A stretch of DNA of 64,000 nucleotides from Amphichorda felina (taxonomy: Eukaryota > Ascomycota > Sordariomycetes > Hypocreales > Bionectriaceae): positions 1 to 64,000 of the forward strand of contig JAEMHR010000124.1 in NCBI GenBank assembly GCA_016490725.1, written 5' to 3'. The position numbers and the translations under genes are program-made. The first letter of the stretch is position 1, and every line of letters starts with the position of its first letter. A model generated the notes under the pieces. The model was given only the letters and a program-made list of their open reading frames with translations, was not told where the DNA came from and searched no databases. Shown piece by piece: positions 31,294 through 42,800 of this stretch.

Positions 31294-32851
31294 ATGGTCT
31301 CCCTCTCCCAGGACGAGCGCTACTTTGCCGCCCACTGCGCCCTACTCTTCGTCACCTCCATCGCCGCCCTCTTCGTCGCCATTGGCCTTGCCTGGCTCGC
31401 TCGTCGCCGCAATGACCCTGCCCGTTTGTGTTTGACCCTCATTAAGATCGCCGCCCTGGGCTACATCCTGTCAGACGGCCAACCGCCTCTCTCAACCCGC
31501 CCCCAATTGCAAGCCTGGCTGACATCTGTGCCAGCTTCTGTATCGTCGAACTCAGTGCCGATGCTATCAACATTGCCGTCTCCCGGCTCGTACGCTCTGG
31601 CGACAGCGACCCGAACATATTTCACGACCAGTACATCGTAGCGAGTTTAGCAACTCTCGTCCAAGCCCGCATCGAGCTCGACGCTGCCTCCCGCCTGGCC
31701 GACTGCTTTGCCATCGTCTTCGTCTTCCTCGCCATCGTCTCCCTCAGCTTCGGCGTCACCCTGGTGCGGAGCGGCGGACACCCGACAAGCTTGGATCGCC
31801 ACATCAGGCGCATCTCGCGCTTCTTCGCGGCTGTCCTGAGCGCCATGGCCGTCGTTGAGTGGGTCATCCGCGTCAAGACCTACCGTATATTGGACGCCGA
31901 GAACTACGACCTGGACGAGCTGGAGGAATCAACGTTCAAGCTGATCCACACCGCTCGGCAGCTCGACTTTGCCTTTGTGGTCATTTCGTGGGCGCTCTCC
32001 ATTGCCGTCATGGCCCGGTCCACCACGGTGTGGCTGCCAGTGCGGTTGGGCAAGCATCTCGACACGGTGAGTGGGCGGCCTCCCCGGTTGCTGCGGGTGA
32101 GTCAAATGCTACGTATGGATCAAGGTTAATCGAAATGTTCCAGCCCCTGACTCACCCGACATACCTGATGCTCTGCAGCGGCGCATGGCTCGTGCGCACC
32201 ACCTACGAGGTCGTCTGCCAGCTTAAATATGCCGACGTCCAGCATTTGCAACGGCACACTCGCGAGCCGGCGTACATGGAGATTGTCAGCGTCGTATTCC
32301 AAACCTGGCCTGTTCTGGCGATACTCTGCTTCATGTTTGCGCTCGGTGCGAAAAAAGAGAATGGGCTGTGGTCGACGGAGCAGCCGTTCCCGACGTTCAG
32401 TCCCAGCGGCAACCAGGGTATCCTGCTGGAACCACGGAATTCTGCACCGCCGGCGTATAGCTCGTTAAGCCCACGCCCACCGGTACACACCGGATCATCA
32501 ACCTCAACGAGTATCCCACTTTCAGATGACCAGCCACGACAGGCCCACCAAAGTTGGCCACGTCCACCTGGCAACCCCCAGGAGGAGCAGCTAGGTGATC
32601 ATGATCCTGCGCTGGCGGCAAACCTGGGCCCCCCTCAAAGATATCAGCCACCGGCAAGAGACAATGCGTACAACACGGGCATCGTGGTCCCCAGCTCACC
32701 CAGCGAATTAGGTCCTGCGTATGGGTATGGCATCGGCATGAGCATCCCCCCGCAATCACCGCCTCCCCACGATGAAGCCATGGGGCTGTACCACCAAGCC
32801 GACGGCAGGCCGCCAGGAGCAACGCCATTACCGTACCCTGAGAAGAACTGA
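31294..32851 (+). CDS. multi-pass membrane protein, unknown function
   Basis: Three exons: 31294-31469, 31535-32066 and 32144-32851; 471 aa. The second intron (gtgagt...ccag) is clear. The first uses a weaker donor (gtcaga), chosen because it joins LTLIKIAALGYIL to FCIVELSADAI in frame and gives a normal membrane helix. About seven hydrophobic segments are visible: CALLFVTSIAALFVAIGLAW, the LGYILFCIVEL helix, CFAIVFVFLAIVSLSFGVTL, FFAAVLSAMAVVEWVI, FAFVVISWALSIAVMA, YLMLCSGAWL and VLAILCFMFALG. A Pro/Ser-rich disordered tail of about 140 residues follows, probably cytosolic. The topology resembles a seven-helix fungal membrane protein or receptor-like protein, but no family motif is recognised. 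Confidence 0.72.
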
Positions 32852-33108
32852 CATTCCATCTAAACTTACGTTTTAGTTTTTTATATTCGCTCATTTACTA
32901 CTACGCATAGCGAGGTTTCGGGCGAAAACACGAGCGTTTGCAGCGGGTTTGGAGTTCTCGCCTTTGTTTTGCGGGACCGTCTTGGATTTGGGGAATACTA
33001 TAATAAGCAATGCCATCGTTGCAAAAGACCGCGTGTCTACCACTAATAGTCTATCGACATCTATAGATTAGTAATGAAAGGGATCGCAGGACGCTTCCGA
33101 AACACCTC

Positions 33109-34025
33109 TTAGTCCAACTCATCGCAGAACTCTGCCGGAGCGACGTACGGGCCGTCCGCGCCCACCGTTCCACTCACGAACCTATATCATCAGTCAGCAG
33201 GGAGCAAATAGGGATGTTTCTTCGGAGGGAGGTGATGATTACTTGGTGTGGCTGCCCCTGGCGGCGAGCTGTCCCTTGCTGTTGGTGAACGTCACAGTGG
33301 TATAGGCCAGCGTCTTGCCAACTGCGAGGTTGTTAGTACTGAACCAAACTTGACTTGACATGGGTGATATCTTATCCGTACTCTTGTCGCACGTAGCAAC
33401 TCCCTTGAGGACATCGCCTTCCCGGCCGCCGGGGCTCAAGTAGGTAACTGGGATGCATCAGTACCAAGACGACGAAAAAACGGTGGGAGATACGTGGTGC
33501 GTACCATTGAGGTCCGTAGACACTCCGGTCGCGAAGCGGCCCGTCGACGCTACAGCGAGTGAGCCTCCGAGGTCGACCAGACTCGCCAGCGTGCCACCGT
33601 GGATCGTCTTGAGGCGGTTCTAAGATGGTCAGTGCATGACTCTTAATGAGAATGTGACCAGTGAATTCCTACCGTGTGGTCCTTGTGGATATCCAGTTCA
33701 AAGTCGACCCGGCCGTTGGTGGCATCGAGGATCCGGAATCGCTGAGGGAAGTGAGCAGTGCGTCTGAAATCCTGCTACAGTAGTTCACCCACGTTGGCGC
33801 CCAGGAGCCTGTAGCCCTATTAGAATCCGTATACTGACACAGAGCCACAAAGGAAGTGAGCGGGCTTGCAATGGCTCGCCGAGCGACTCACCTCGGCTCA
33901 AGACCGGAGTCTCTCATAAAAGCGCGAACCACCTGCACTGGAAGTTAGATCCAACACGAGGCGGTGAAGGGATGGGGGTATGCTACGCTTTTTGTGAAAG
34001 CCTTGGGAGACAGTGTCTTGGCCAT
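33109..34025 (-). CDS. hotdog-fold acyl-CoA thioesterase (PaaI/ACOT13-like)
   Basis: Eight exons are inferred: 33987-34025, 33892-33932, 33793-33808, 33673-33741, 33505-33619, 33382-33447, 33243-33321 and 33109-33181; 165 aa. All introns are 51-83 bp with GT-AG ends, and the phases are consistent throughout. The third exon is only 16 nt. The core RLKTIHGGTLASLVDLGGSL carries the HGG...D signature of PaaI-type hotdog thioesterases. It is followed by STDLNVTYLSP, IGKTLAYTTVTF and a C-terminal FVSGT motif, giving a single hotdog domain that usually forms tetramers and hydrolyses acyl-CoA to free acid plus CoA. Size matches ACOT13-type proteins. The first two exons are least certain. It shares a 541-bp divergent promoter region with the Tfb2 gene. 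Confidence 0.8.
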
Positions 34026-34566
34026 TGTGCTTGGGTTGTTTGCTTTTGAGTTGGAGAAGGTGAGAGTACGGAGTCGAGGTCATCTAGCCGTGTCGGTGAT
34101 ATGGCCGCTGGTTGCCGACTGCTGCTCGGTGACGGACTCAATTCGCCGACAGAATAGCCTGCTCATCTTGAATAAATCCATCAACATGTCCCACCAACGT
34201 CGACAAACATAAACCAAAGGTCATCACACAAAAAAAGATTGCAAAGTTTCTTAACTCGATATCTATATATTTGCGCTCTTTCCATTGAATATTAAAACCT
34301 CAATTTTGTGTTTCAAGAGAGCAGCTTCATGTCCTCTTCCTTCACTTCATCGCCATTATGTCACTTGATCCCTATTTAGCCGAACCTCAACCGCCGATAA
34401 GATTGGTGCTGCCTGCATCTTTGGGTTCAATGTTCGTGATTCCAACTCGACCAACTTCTGTTCATCGCTCTCCCCCTCGTCATCGTGGATGAGGCGCAAC
34501 TTCATCGCTACCAAGACCATGAGATAGCGCCTCGATTTGAACTGACTGACGGATTGCACGGCCAAG
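34026..34566. other. divergent promoter region (thioesterase / Tfb2)
   Basis: 541 bp between two start codons reading outward. It is AT-rich around 34200-34310. No gene is supported. Confidence 0.5.
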
Positions 34567-36165
34567 ATGTCAGTCAGCACGACGCCCTCGCTCCAGCTGG
34601 CCGAGTACCTGGAGAAGCTGCCAGGCACGACGTTCAGGAAGCTCTACCAGCAGCCTTCGACCGCCTTTGCCATCTTCCGTCGCATGCTGCCTCACTTGGG
34701 TATGTTTGACACGCCGGGGATACACTTGGGGATGGCGTGCTGAAACCTTCCATTCTAGCCAAAACCTTTGTCATGCGCATGCTCTTCATGCCCAAGCCCA
34801 TGTTGCTCAGCGACCTCGATGTCTGGGTGAAGCCCGACTCCAAAAGGTCCGCCAGGCCGTGCCTACTCTTCTCTCCCCTCGCCTCTTCTGACAGATAGCA
34901 CCTCCAGGCAAAAGGACCAGTCCTTGTCCATCCTCCAGGCTCTCCACATTGTCCACATCTCCCCACCCTCGCGCGACAAGCCGCAGGAGATGCAGCTCAC
35001 GACCAACTTCAAGAACTCGATGCGACGAGCCCTGACTGGTGGCGGCACACATAACTCGTTTGGTGTACCATCGAACCTCGTCGTCCCGCCCGAGATCGAC
35101 ATCCCTTTCCTCGACCGCTACGCCCGCAAGAAGTGGGAGGACATACTCCACTTTGTCGTCTCCAGTGTCGGTTACAAGAGCGCCGCCGAAGTCACCGGTC
35201 CAAACAAGAGCGTTAAGGAGCTCCTCATTGCTGGTCGCCTCGTTGATAGGAGACCTAATGGGAGCATCGGGATCACGCAGGCCGGCTTTACATTCCTGCT
35301 ACAGGAGGCCAACGCCCAGGTCTGGACCCTGCTGCTCCTCTGGCTCGAGGCCATGGACACCAACAAGGCAGCCGGCCTCGAGGCCGTCGACATGCTGTCC
35401 TTCCTCTTCGTCCTCGCCAGCATGGAGCTCGGCCGCGCCTACGACACTAACGCCCTCACGGAGCAGCGCAAAAACATGCTCCCCTCGCTCGTCGACTTTG
35501 GCCTCATCCACGTGCCCCACCACAAGCGCTCAATGTTCTTCCCGACCCGCCTCGCCACGACCCTCACCACCAGCGGCAGCAGCAGCCTGCGCACCATTAG
35601 CGAGGGCGTGGCAGCCGCCACATCATCCGCCTCCGGACCGACCCCGGCGGGTCCCCTCGGCTCCGGGACCGAGCAGCAGGGCGCCGTCGTCGTCGAGACT
35701 AACTACCGCATCTACGCCTACACGCAGTCCACGCTGCAGATCGCCGTCCTCGCGCTCTTCACCAAGCTCAACATGCGTTTCCCCGACATGGTCGCCGGGC
35801 GCATCTCGCGCTCGTCCATCCGCCAGGCCATCAACTTTGGCATCACGGCCGACCAGATCATCGCCTACCTCGCGGCCCACGCCCACGAGCAGATGCACCG
35901 CACCGCCGCGCTGTCCAACAAGCCCGTCCTGCCGCCCACCGTCGTCGACCAGATCCGGCTGTGGCAGCTGGAGAATGAGCGCATGAAGACGACGAGCGGG
36001 TTCTTGTTCAAGGACTTTGAGGATCACAAGGAGTACCTGGCCATTGCGTCCTTTGCCGAGGAGGTGGGGGTGCTGGTGTGGCGCAACGACAAGAAGGGCA
36101 TGTTCTTCGCCAGCAAGCATGAGCAGATCCGCGACTATCTCAGGATCCGCAAAAAGGCCGAGTAA
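34567..36165 (+). CDS. TFB2: TFIIH core subunit Tfb2 (p52)
   Basis: Three exons: 34567-34699, 34759-34846 and 34908-36165; 492 aa. Introns are 59 and 61 bp with clean GT-AG ends and give MLPHLAKTFVMRMLFMP and WVKPDSKRQKDQSLSIL across the joins. The protein follows the Tfb2/p52 family from end to end: the N-terminal LPGTTFRKLYQQPSTAFAIF, the W-E-x-I-L-H-F-V-V block, ITQAGFTFLLQEANAQVWTL, then NYRIYAYTQSTLQIAVLALF, RFPDMVAGRISRSSIRQAI and a C-terminal Tfb5-binding-like region (SFAEEVGVLVWRNDKKGMFF). Tfb2 sits in the TFIIH core, where it contacts and stimulates the XPB/Ssl2 ATPase for promoter opening and nucleotide excision repair. A disordered Ser/Thr/Gly insert near residues 300-335 is species-specific. 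Confidence 0.95.
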
Positions 36166-36562
36166 TGGGGTATTTTGGAGTTCATTCAGGGTAATTACAA
36201 GTACATGGGTAGACGGCGTTTGGGGCAGTGATTATAGGAAGGATAGTCAAGGATTAGGGACTTGGTTCATGCTGGTATGCACAGAAAGTTCGACACTAAC
36301 AAGAAGATTAATGTACACATGATAGATGCATTATCCGATGGGCGTTTGTGAACATTACCGGAGAATTTAAACTCTCGAAGTATCAAAGACCAAACTCGCC
36401 AACTCCAGTCAATCCATTTCCAGTGCCATCATGCCCCTTTTGCGCCCCTAATCGAATCGAATCGTCGGCGCCGAAGCTACCCTCTCCCAAAAATGGTTTA
36501 TTGGTAGAATCAGTGCACTATTTTCCGCACCGGTTACTCCAAACATTATCCTCCGTGCCTCT
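36166..36562. other. convergent intergenic region
   Basis: 397 bp between the stop codons of Tfb2 (+) and the unknown protein gene (-). It should hold both 3' UTRs. No gene seen. Confidence 0.5.
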
Positions 36563-37879
36563 TCAAAACATAGGCGCAAACGCCCCTCGCGCTGCAGCCG
36601 GATGTTCTGTTACCACTCTCCTCAAAGGGCGGGATGAAGAGGCGTCTTGTAGCGTAGCCAGACTCTGCCGTCCGGTCTTTTGCGCTCCGCTAAACAGCCT
36701 AGATACAATGTTGCGACTGTCACTGGACTGGCCAGGAGGGTGTACGCGGGGGCGCTTATGGTGCCGTGCGTATGCTTGCTGCCAGTCATGCAGTGATGAG
36801 CGAGCTTCATCAGTCTCGCACAGGGTCTCTAGGTGGCGGAACACGCGTCGTATTCTCTCGTCCTCCTCGCTCAGTCTAGGAATCGTTGTTGGGGTGCACG
36901 CCGCTTGAGTGAGTGGTGGTGTGGTTGTAGAAAGCGGAAGACGCGTCAGGTGAGGTCTGGGCTTGCTCGCCGACTGTTCAGGAGATAAGATAGGTTTGCA
37001 AGCATTCTTCTGTGTTTTTAAAGGTGGAAAGCCCATCGGCACTGGTGTCAGAGCCTCGGCAGAGAATTTGTCGTATAAGGACATAAAGCGGCCACACCAG
37101 TATGCAGACGGCTGGGCGTCTCTGACAAGGAGAGGGTTCGCCTCTGGAGTGCAAGATCGAGATTTTCTAAGCGGCGTATGTGATGCCTCTCGGATTCGGG
37201 GGCTAGGCGAAGACAGGGGTATACTTGCAAACGGAGATGAGAAAAGTGATGTCGACGTATCAGATTCGTGAGGCACGTCCACTCTCGCATTCGGGGACAG
37301 TCTAGAGATGGAGTTTGTGAGCTCCCGCAAGGCGCTCATGGTCCGAGACTTTGTAAGCTTGCTTTGTGAAGCTGCTTTTGGCTTTGGAATATTCGTTTCT
37401 GGTGGAGTGTTTTCGTCCTGTTCCGGAGACTCGGTCTGCGGTAGTAAGGCAACCGTGGCGCTCGTCTTGAGGCATGGCGGAGGAGGCTTGGGCAACGCAT
37501 TGAGGGAGACATTCCGAAGATGTTTGACCGAGTTCCTTCCTGAGGAAGCCTGAATAGCGTTGGACGCCGTGAAAGTGGACCTGGCAACCGTCGGCCTGCT
37601 CGACAGAGGCTCTATGGGGAAGCGGGCAGAGATGGCTGGGGCCTTGGCTCTCTTGGTGGGCGACACGCAGTCCTTAATTTCGTCGACGATGACAAACGTC
37701 TCACTTCTCGAGAAGTCGGGGCCTCTGGAGTTCTTGATGGGCCCGATGGGTGTCGAGATGATGGGTCGCGGCGTCTTGAGCCGCAGTCCCAGTCGCGAGG
37801 CAGCCCTCGAGGATGAGGCATTCCTAAGCCACGAAGTGGTGCGAGACCTCGCCTCTTTCGGCGCTGTTGATACGTCCAT
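36563..37879 (-). CDS. conserved-type fungal protein of unknown function, largely disordered
   Basis: Single exon, 438 aa. The N-terminal ~260 residues are Ser/Pro/Lys/Arg-rich with many S/T-P sites, suggesting phospho-regulation. Two short structured-looking segments follow: PSAYWCGRFMSLYDKFSAEA and SEEDERIRRVFRHLETLCET, the latter running into a helix with DEARSSLHDWQQAYARHH. I do not recognise the family and see no catalytic motif. A long uninterrupted frame of this length with these ordered islands supports a real gene. A nuclear or cell-cycle role is conceivable but unsupported. Confidence 0.75.
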   Translation of the reverse strand: MDVSTAPKEARSRTTSWLRNASSSRAASRLGLRLKTPRPIISTPIGPIKNSRGPDFSRSETFVIVDEIKDCVSPTKRAKAPAISARFPIEPLSSRPTVARSTFTASNAIQASSGRNSVKHLRNVSLNALPKPPPPCLKTSATVALLPQTESPEQDENTPPETNIPKPKAASQSKLTKSRTMSALRELTNSISRLSPNARVDVPHESDTSTSLFSSPFASIPLSSPSPRIREASHTPLRKSRSCTPEANPLLVRDAQPSAYWCGRFMSLYDKFSAEALTPVPMGFPPLKTQKNACKPILSPEQSASKPRPHLTRLPLSTTTPPLTQAACTPTTIPRLSEEDERIRRVFRHLETLCETDEARSSLHDWQQAYARHHKRPRVHPPGQSSDSRNIVSRLFSGAQKTGRQSLATLQDASSSRPLRRVVTEHPAAARGAFAPMF

Positions 37880-38275
37880 AAAAGATGTCTTTTTCTCACT
37901 CCGAGAAGAAGCAAAAGTTTGTGGTGGGAGAAAAGATACGGAGTTTATAGCAAAACATATGTCTGTTGCCTGTTGTCATCACAGCGGAATGGATGAGTAG
38001 GGTGACGCGAGGCGCGACTGAGATGGTCTGAATGATGACTGTTTTTTTACAACCGGGCAGTTACGCGTTGAAACAGAGGCTCCTTCTAACCTGGAAGCCA
38101 TAGGCAGTCCTGATGTCACCAGATGGCCTAATTTAGGGGGGCAGCAGTTGACGGCTGTTGCCAGCTGGCAGCCGCCAACAGACGGCAGGAGCGACTCGGC
38201 CGGCCTAAGAGTAATGTAGAAACAACATTTGACGTCTATATATCTAGTGGTCTTCTAAATACAGCTATGTAATAG
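37880..38275. other. intergenic region, promoter of the unknown protein gene
   Basis: 396 bp between two reverse-strand genes. No gene seen. Confidence 0.5.
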
Positions 38276-39319
38276 TCAGCTGCTGCCCCATCCCTCGATC
38301 TTGAAGCGGAACGTCACATCGCCCTCGCCCCTGGGGATCTCATGCCCATTTGCGTCCCACAGCGCCCTCTCCGTAAACGTCACATTGCCATCGCGGTCGA
38401 CCAGCACTACCGTCTGCCTCTGCGTGCCGTACATGCCCTTGTCAAAGCCCTGCTGGTCGTCGCCGGCCGCGCCCGCAATCTCCTTGACGTCGGGCGTCGT
38501 CGCCGTCAGCTCGTCCGCCGACGGCCACGACCCCTTGCCGCGGCCCCGCGCCTCAGCCATCTCCTCGCGCTGCTTCTCCCCGCCTAACATGGGGACGAAG
38601 ATGCTCGTCTTGAGGTCGTGGATGTTCTCCGCCAAGCTCTTGTCCTTCCGGCCCTGCAGCGTGTCCGTGTCGAGCAGCCCAAACAGCCGCTGCACCAGCT
38701 CCTCCTCCCCCGCCCCCTCTGCCCCCCCGTGGCTGCGCACAATCTCCTCAAACGGCCCCATGCCGTTGGCCACCTTGGGCCACGCGTTGGAGTGCGCAAA
38801 CGCCGTGTTGGTCAGCCCCCAGGCGCTCGTCTCGTCGGGCTTCACGATGGGCACGTCGTCGAGCGCTCCTGCGCGGTTGCTCACCACGGCGAAGCCCTCG
38901 CTGCCCTGCGCGCGCATCTTGGCGCACGCCATGGAGAAGCCGCCCACGCCCTGCACGCCCTCGCCCTCCTCGACCAGCCGGGCCACGCTCTCGCGCACCC
39001 CTTCCTCGGGGGGCTCGCCCAGCCAAGCCGTGACCATGCCGCCGCGGCTGCGGCGCCCGCGCGGCGACACCCCCGTGGCCTCCGTCTCGCGGTAGTTGGT
39101 CAGCACGGCGACGAGGCCGTCGCGCGTGACCCCGAGCCAGGTGCCGCGCTCCGGGCGCTGCAGGTCGCGCGAGGAGAGGATCTCGACGGAGCGGCCCGAG
39201 GGCGTGGTGTATGTCCACCAGTGGGGCCGTGACGTCGGGCGCAGGACAAACTCATCCCGGTTGTCGATAAGAATGAGGGGGTACTTGGGGTGGGCGGTTG
39301 ATATGAAAGCGATGCACAT
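38276..39319 (-). CDS. NRDE family protein (TANGO2-like)
   Basis: Single exon, 347 aa. It begins MCIAFISTAHPKYPLILIDN then RDEF, the N-terminal signature of the NRDE/TANGO2 family (Asn-Arg-Asp-Glu motif). Family members start MC, so ATG 39319 was chosen over a longer start at 39352. Further family features are RGTWLGVTRDGLVAVLTNY, FSMACAKM and SAWGLTNTAFAHSNAWPKV. The C-terminal QRQTVVLVDRDGNVTFTER segment matches the end of the domain. The fold is Ntn-hydrolase-like, with Cys2 exposed after loss of Met. In animals TANGO2 is linked to secretory-pathway organisation and to lipid and heme handling; the fungal role is not settled. Confidence 0.9.
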   Translation of the reverse strand: MCIAFISTAHPKYPLILIDNRDEFVLRPTSRPHWWTYTTPSGRSVEILSSRDLQRPERGTWLGVTRDGLVAVLTNYRETEATGVSPRGRRSRGGMVTAWLGEPPEEGVRESVARLVEEGEGVQGVGGFSMACAKMRAQGSEGFAVVSNRAGALDDVPIVKPDETSAWGLTNTAFAHSNAWPKVANGMGPFEEIVRSHGGAEGAGEEELVQRLFGLLDTDTLQGRKDKSLAENIHDLKTSIFVPMLGGEKQREEMAEARGRGKGSWPSADELTATTPDVKEIAGAAGDDQQGFDKGMYGTQRQTVVLVDRDGNVTFTERALWDANGHEIPRGEGDVTFRFKIEGWGSS

Positions 39320-39885
39320 GGTGATGAATCGATGCAAAGGGGAATTATTCAAGAAACGGTTTTTTGGGGGGTAATACGTGAAGTTGGGTCGAAGTTAAAA
39401 AGTTTAAAGGCTGGACTCATCACCGAGGTAAGCCGTGGTGGTGGGTGGGAGGCAAGGAACTGTTAAATGTACCTCCAGATCGAGAGGTGATGAATCACGA
39501 CCGTCGGGCCAACATGCAGGCAGCGCCCGACAGGCCACCACGCCACCACCAACAAGGCCAAGTGGTGCGACGTTCCGCGAGATTCCGCGGTGCGGGGAGT
39601 TTTGGGTGGTTGACATGTGCTCCAGGGCAGTCCAGGCGCCTCAGGTGACATTGCATCGAAGGCAAACATCACGCCGAGAATGCGTACTTGGCACTGGAGA
39701 ATACTTGCTTGTTGATGTGGCTGTGGTAAATGGTAGGGAAAGTACGGGAACAAACGTAGCGTGGCCGACTCAGCCTCCGGTCGATATGACAGACGCCACG
39801 CTCCGTATTTTATGCTATGTAAATGCGAGGGGATATATACAGTATAATGGTACGAAAGGAAAGTAGATGTCCCAGCTCAATACTT
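39320..39885. other. intergenic region, promoter of the NRDE gene
   Basis: 566 bp between the NRDE start and the ABC transporter stop. No gene seen, although several short frames are open. Confidence 0.5.
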
Positions 39886-42800
39886 CTACCTCTTGTTATA
39901 GTTGACGAAGCGGCTCTGTGCGTATGTTAGCTTCATCATTCAGGACACTTGTTATTTGGGACATTTGCAGCAAACTCACGGCCATGAAGAGTATGATCAG
40001 ATTGCTGGCCATGAAGCACGCATAGATGCCCAGATCGCGCCAGCGATTATCAAACGACAAGTTAAGAGGCTCGTAGAACTGGTCGCCGCTCTTGTACGCG
40101 CAGTACTCGCACTCCTGCGTCTCGTTTGCGACGAGATAGCCACCGCCACCTTGCTCAAAGAAGGACGTCATGTACTCGCCGCAGGTCATGTTGTCCGGGG
40201 CGAAGAATCTGTTAAGCTCCCCGAGCTTGCACTCAACCTTGAGACCGTGCAGGGCCGTGGTGACGGTGCCGCCAATGAGACGCGTGAAGGGGTCAAGCTG
40301 GTAGAGCCAGGCCTTCCAGAAGCCAGGCATCTGCGGGTAGGGGATGGTGACGCCGCAGAAGAGGGCAAAGGTGATGATAATAAAGGGGTCAAACTGGGAC
40401 GAGATGCGGGCCGAGGGCGTCAGCGACGCGAGGCCCTGGCCCATGGAGATGGCAAAGATTTCGGTGAAGAGAATCATCAGGAACTGGTAACCAGCACGCG
40501 ACGGGTCCGTCTGGAAGCCCGGCATGAAGTACAGAGGCAGGTAGAAAACGACGGCACAGAGAATCGAGTAGGGCATCTCAGCAAGGGTGATGGCCGTGGC
40601 AAAGCTGACGGGCGAGTACATCTTGGACGAGGCCTCGCGGAAGAAGATGGATCGCTTGATGTGGAACATGACCTCGACTTGGGCCATGATCAGAGCCGGC
40701 AGCACTGTGATCTGGAACATGACAAAAACCTTGTTCTGCAGCGATGTTCGCGAGTCGTCCAGCTGCAGATACGTGAGGCCGGTGATGCCCGCGACGGCTA
40801 CGTGGTTGAAGAGGCGGGTAAAGAGATAGTTGGGCGAGCGCCAAAAGGCACGGAACATGCGAGCATTGACCACCTTGAGCTGGTGCAGCAGAGGCGAGGC
40901 GTACTCCTTCTCGAGCTCCGGGTTCGAGTCCCTGGCCACAGCCTCCCTCTCCTTCTTGATCTGCTGGATCGCCACCTTGGTTTCGGCGAGCTCCGGGCTC
41001 TCGTCCCAGATGTCGCCCCAGTCACGATCACCAACACGGGGAGCGCTGCCAGCGCCAATGGCCTCGAGCATGAACTCGGCGACGTTATCGGTCGGAGCCG
41101 CCTCGGCTCCATGGCGCTGGAGGTATGCACGCAGAATGTGGGCGTCCTCGCCAATGTCACCAAAGTACACGGTGCGGCCACCGCGCTCGAGCAGCAGCAG
41201 TCGGTCAAAGTTCTCGAACAGGGCAGCGTTGGGTTGGTGGATGGTGCAGAGAATTGCCTGCCCAGCGGCAGCCAGCTTCTTCAGGAATCGCACAATGTTG
41301 AAGGCACTCTGACTATCGAGACCAGAGGTCGGCTCGTCGAGGAAGAGGAGGAGCTCAGGCTTGGCGGCCAATTCGACGCCAATAGTAACACGCTTCCGCT
41401 GTTCGACAGTGAGGCCATCCTCGGCCGTTCCAATAATCGCATCGGCAATCTCCTCCATCTCGAGCAGAGAGATAATCTCCTCGACGTAAGCGTGCCGTTC
41501 GGGGATGGGCGTTTCGTAGGGCTGGCGAAGGTCGGCAGAGAAACGGAGCGCCTCACGGACAGTCTGCGTCGGTTCGTGCAGATCGAGCTGCTCAGCATAG
41601 GACGTGGATCGCTGGAACTGCTTTCCGGGCTTGGCACTGTCTACAAGGACGTCGCCAGTGATGACACCAATGTTCTTGCGAGCAGCGAGCACGTCGAGGA
41701 GGGTCGTCTTACCAGCTCCCGAGGCGCCCATCAGAGCAGTGAGCTCACCTGGCCGGACGTATCCATAGACGTTGTTGAGCAGACGCCGGGTGCCGCCAGG
41801 AACAGGCACATCGTAGTTGAGGTTCTCCCAGGTGAGGATGCTCTCCGAGGTCATCTTGAGGTCGGATCCCTGCTCATTGGACCTGTCTGCTCGCCGCGTC
41901 TCCCGCTTCTGGGTCAGAGCTTGATTGAGGGCTTTGCGCTCCTTGTTTGGCTTGGTGAAGACCTTGGCAGTATTGCCGCCCATACCGTACCGTACAACTT
42001 CTCCTAGAACAATGTTCATGATGAGGAAGAAGACGATAAGAGTCATGATGATACCCCAGTTGCGCCACAGATCTCCTGGAAGGTAGGAGTAGGCCTGGGA
42101 AATGTAGTCTGAGCCCCTGATAAAGGTCGAGCCGCCCGTGGATCCGGCAAGGGTGCAGACCTGGTGCGAAATGTCTTTGTAATCCGTTCCAGCAGGAATC
42201 AGCGAGTCCTCCGTGCACTCCATATCAATCCGGCTGAACTCATTGATCATCATACCGCTGAAAGCCAGACCCAGAACATTGATCCAGTAGATCCAGCGTA
42301 GCCAGACCTTCTGGGCACCGTACTGGATCAGGTAGCCTGAGGTCGTGACGAACAGGGTGATGAGGACGACGGCGAATTTGATAGCGTAGTCAAAGTCCGG
42401 GCTCACACAGCCGATAATTCTGAAAAACAGCGTCATGGCAATATTGCCTGACAAGATCATGAGATAGAATGTGAAGAATGCTCCGGCGTCCCTTACCAGG
42501 CCCGTCATGAAGTACACAATGATGGAGAAGACCATGATTTCGGTAGCTGCAAAGGCCTGATCCACGATGATCTGGCCAATCCACAGCGCTGAGGGACGAT
42601 GGAAAGCGTACGCCTTGTGCTTGTTGACAATGGCACGGCCCATCATAGTTCCAGCAAGCTCCGAGAAGGCCTGGAAAGCGTTGAAGAGCAGAGCCACGAA
42701 GAGAAGACCTCCCTTGCTGAAAGCGCTGGCCGAGGTTTTGCCAAGGTTGAGATAGAGGGTACCAAGTACGATGGCGATGACGATGCTGCGAACCCAAGAA

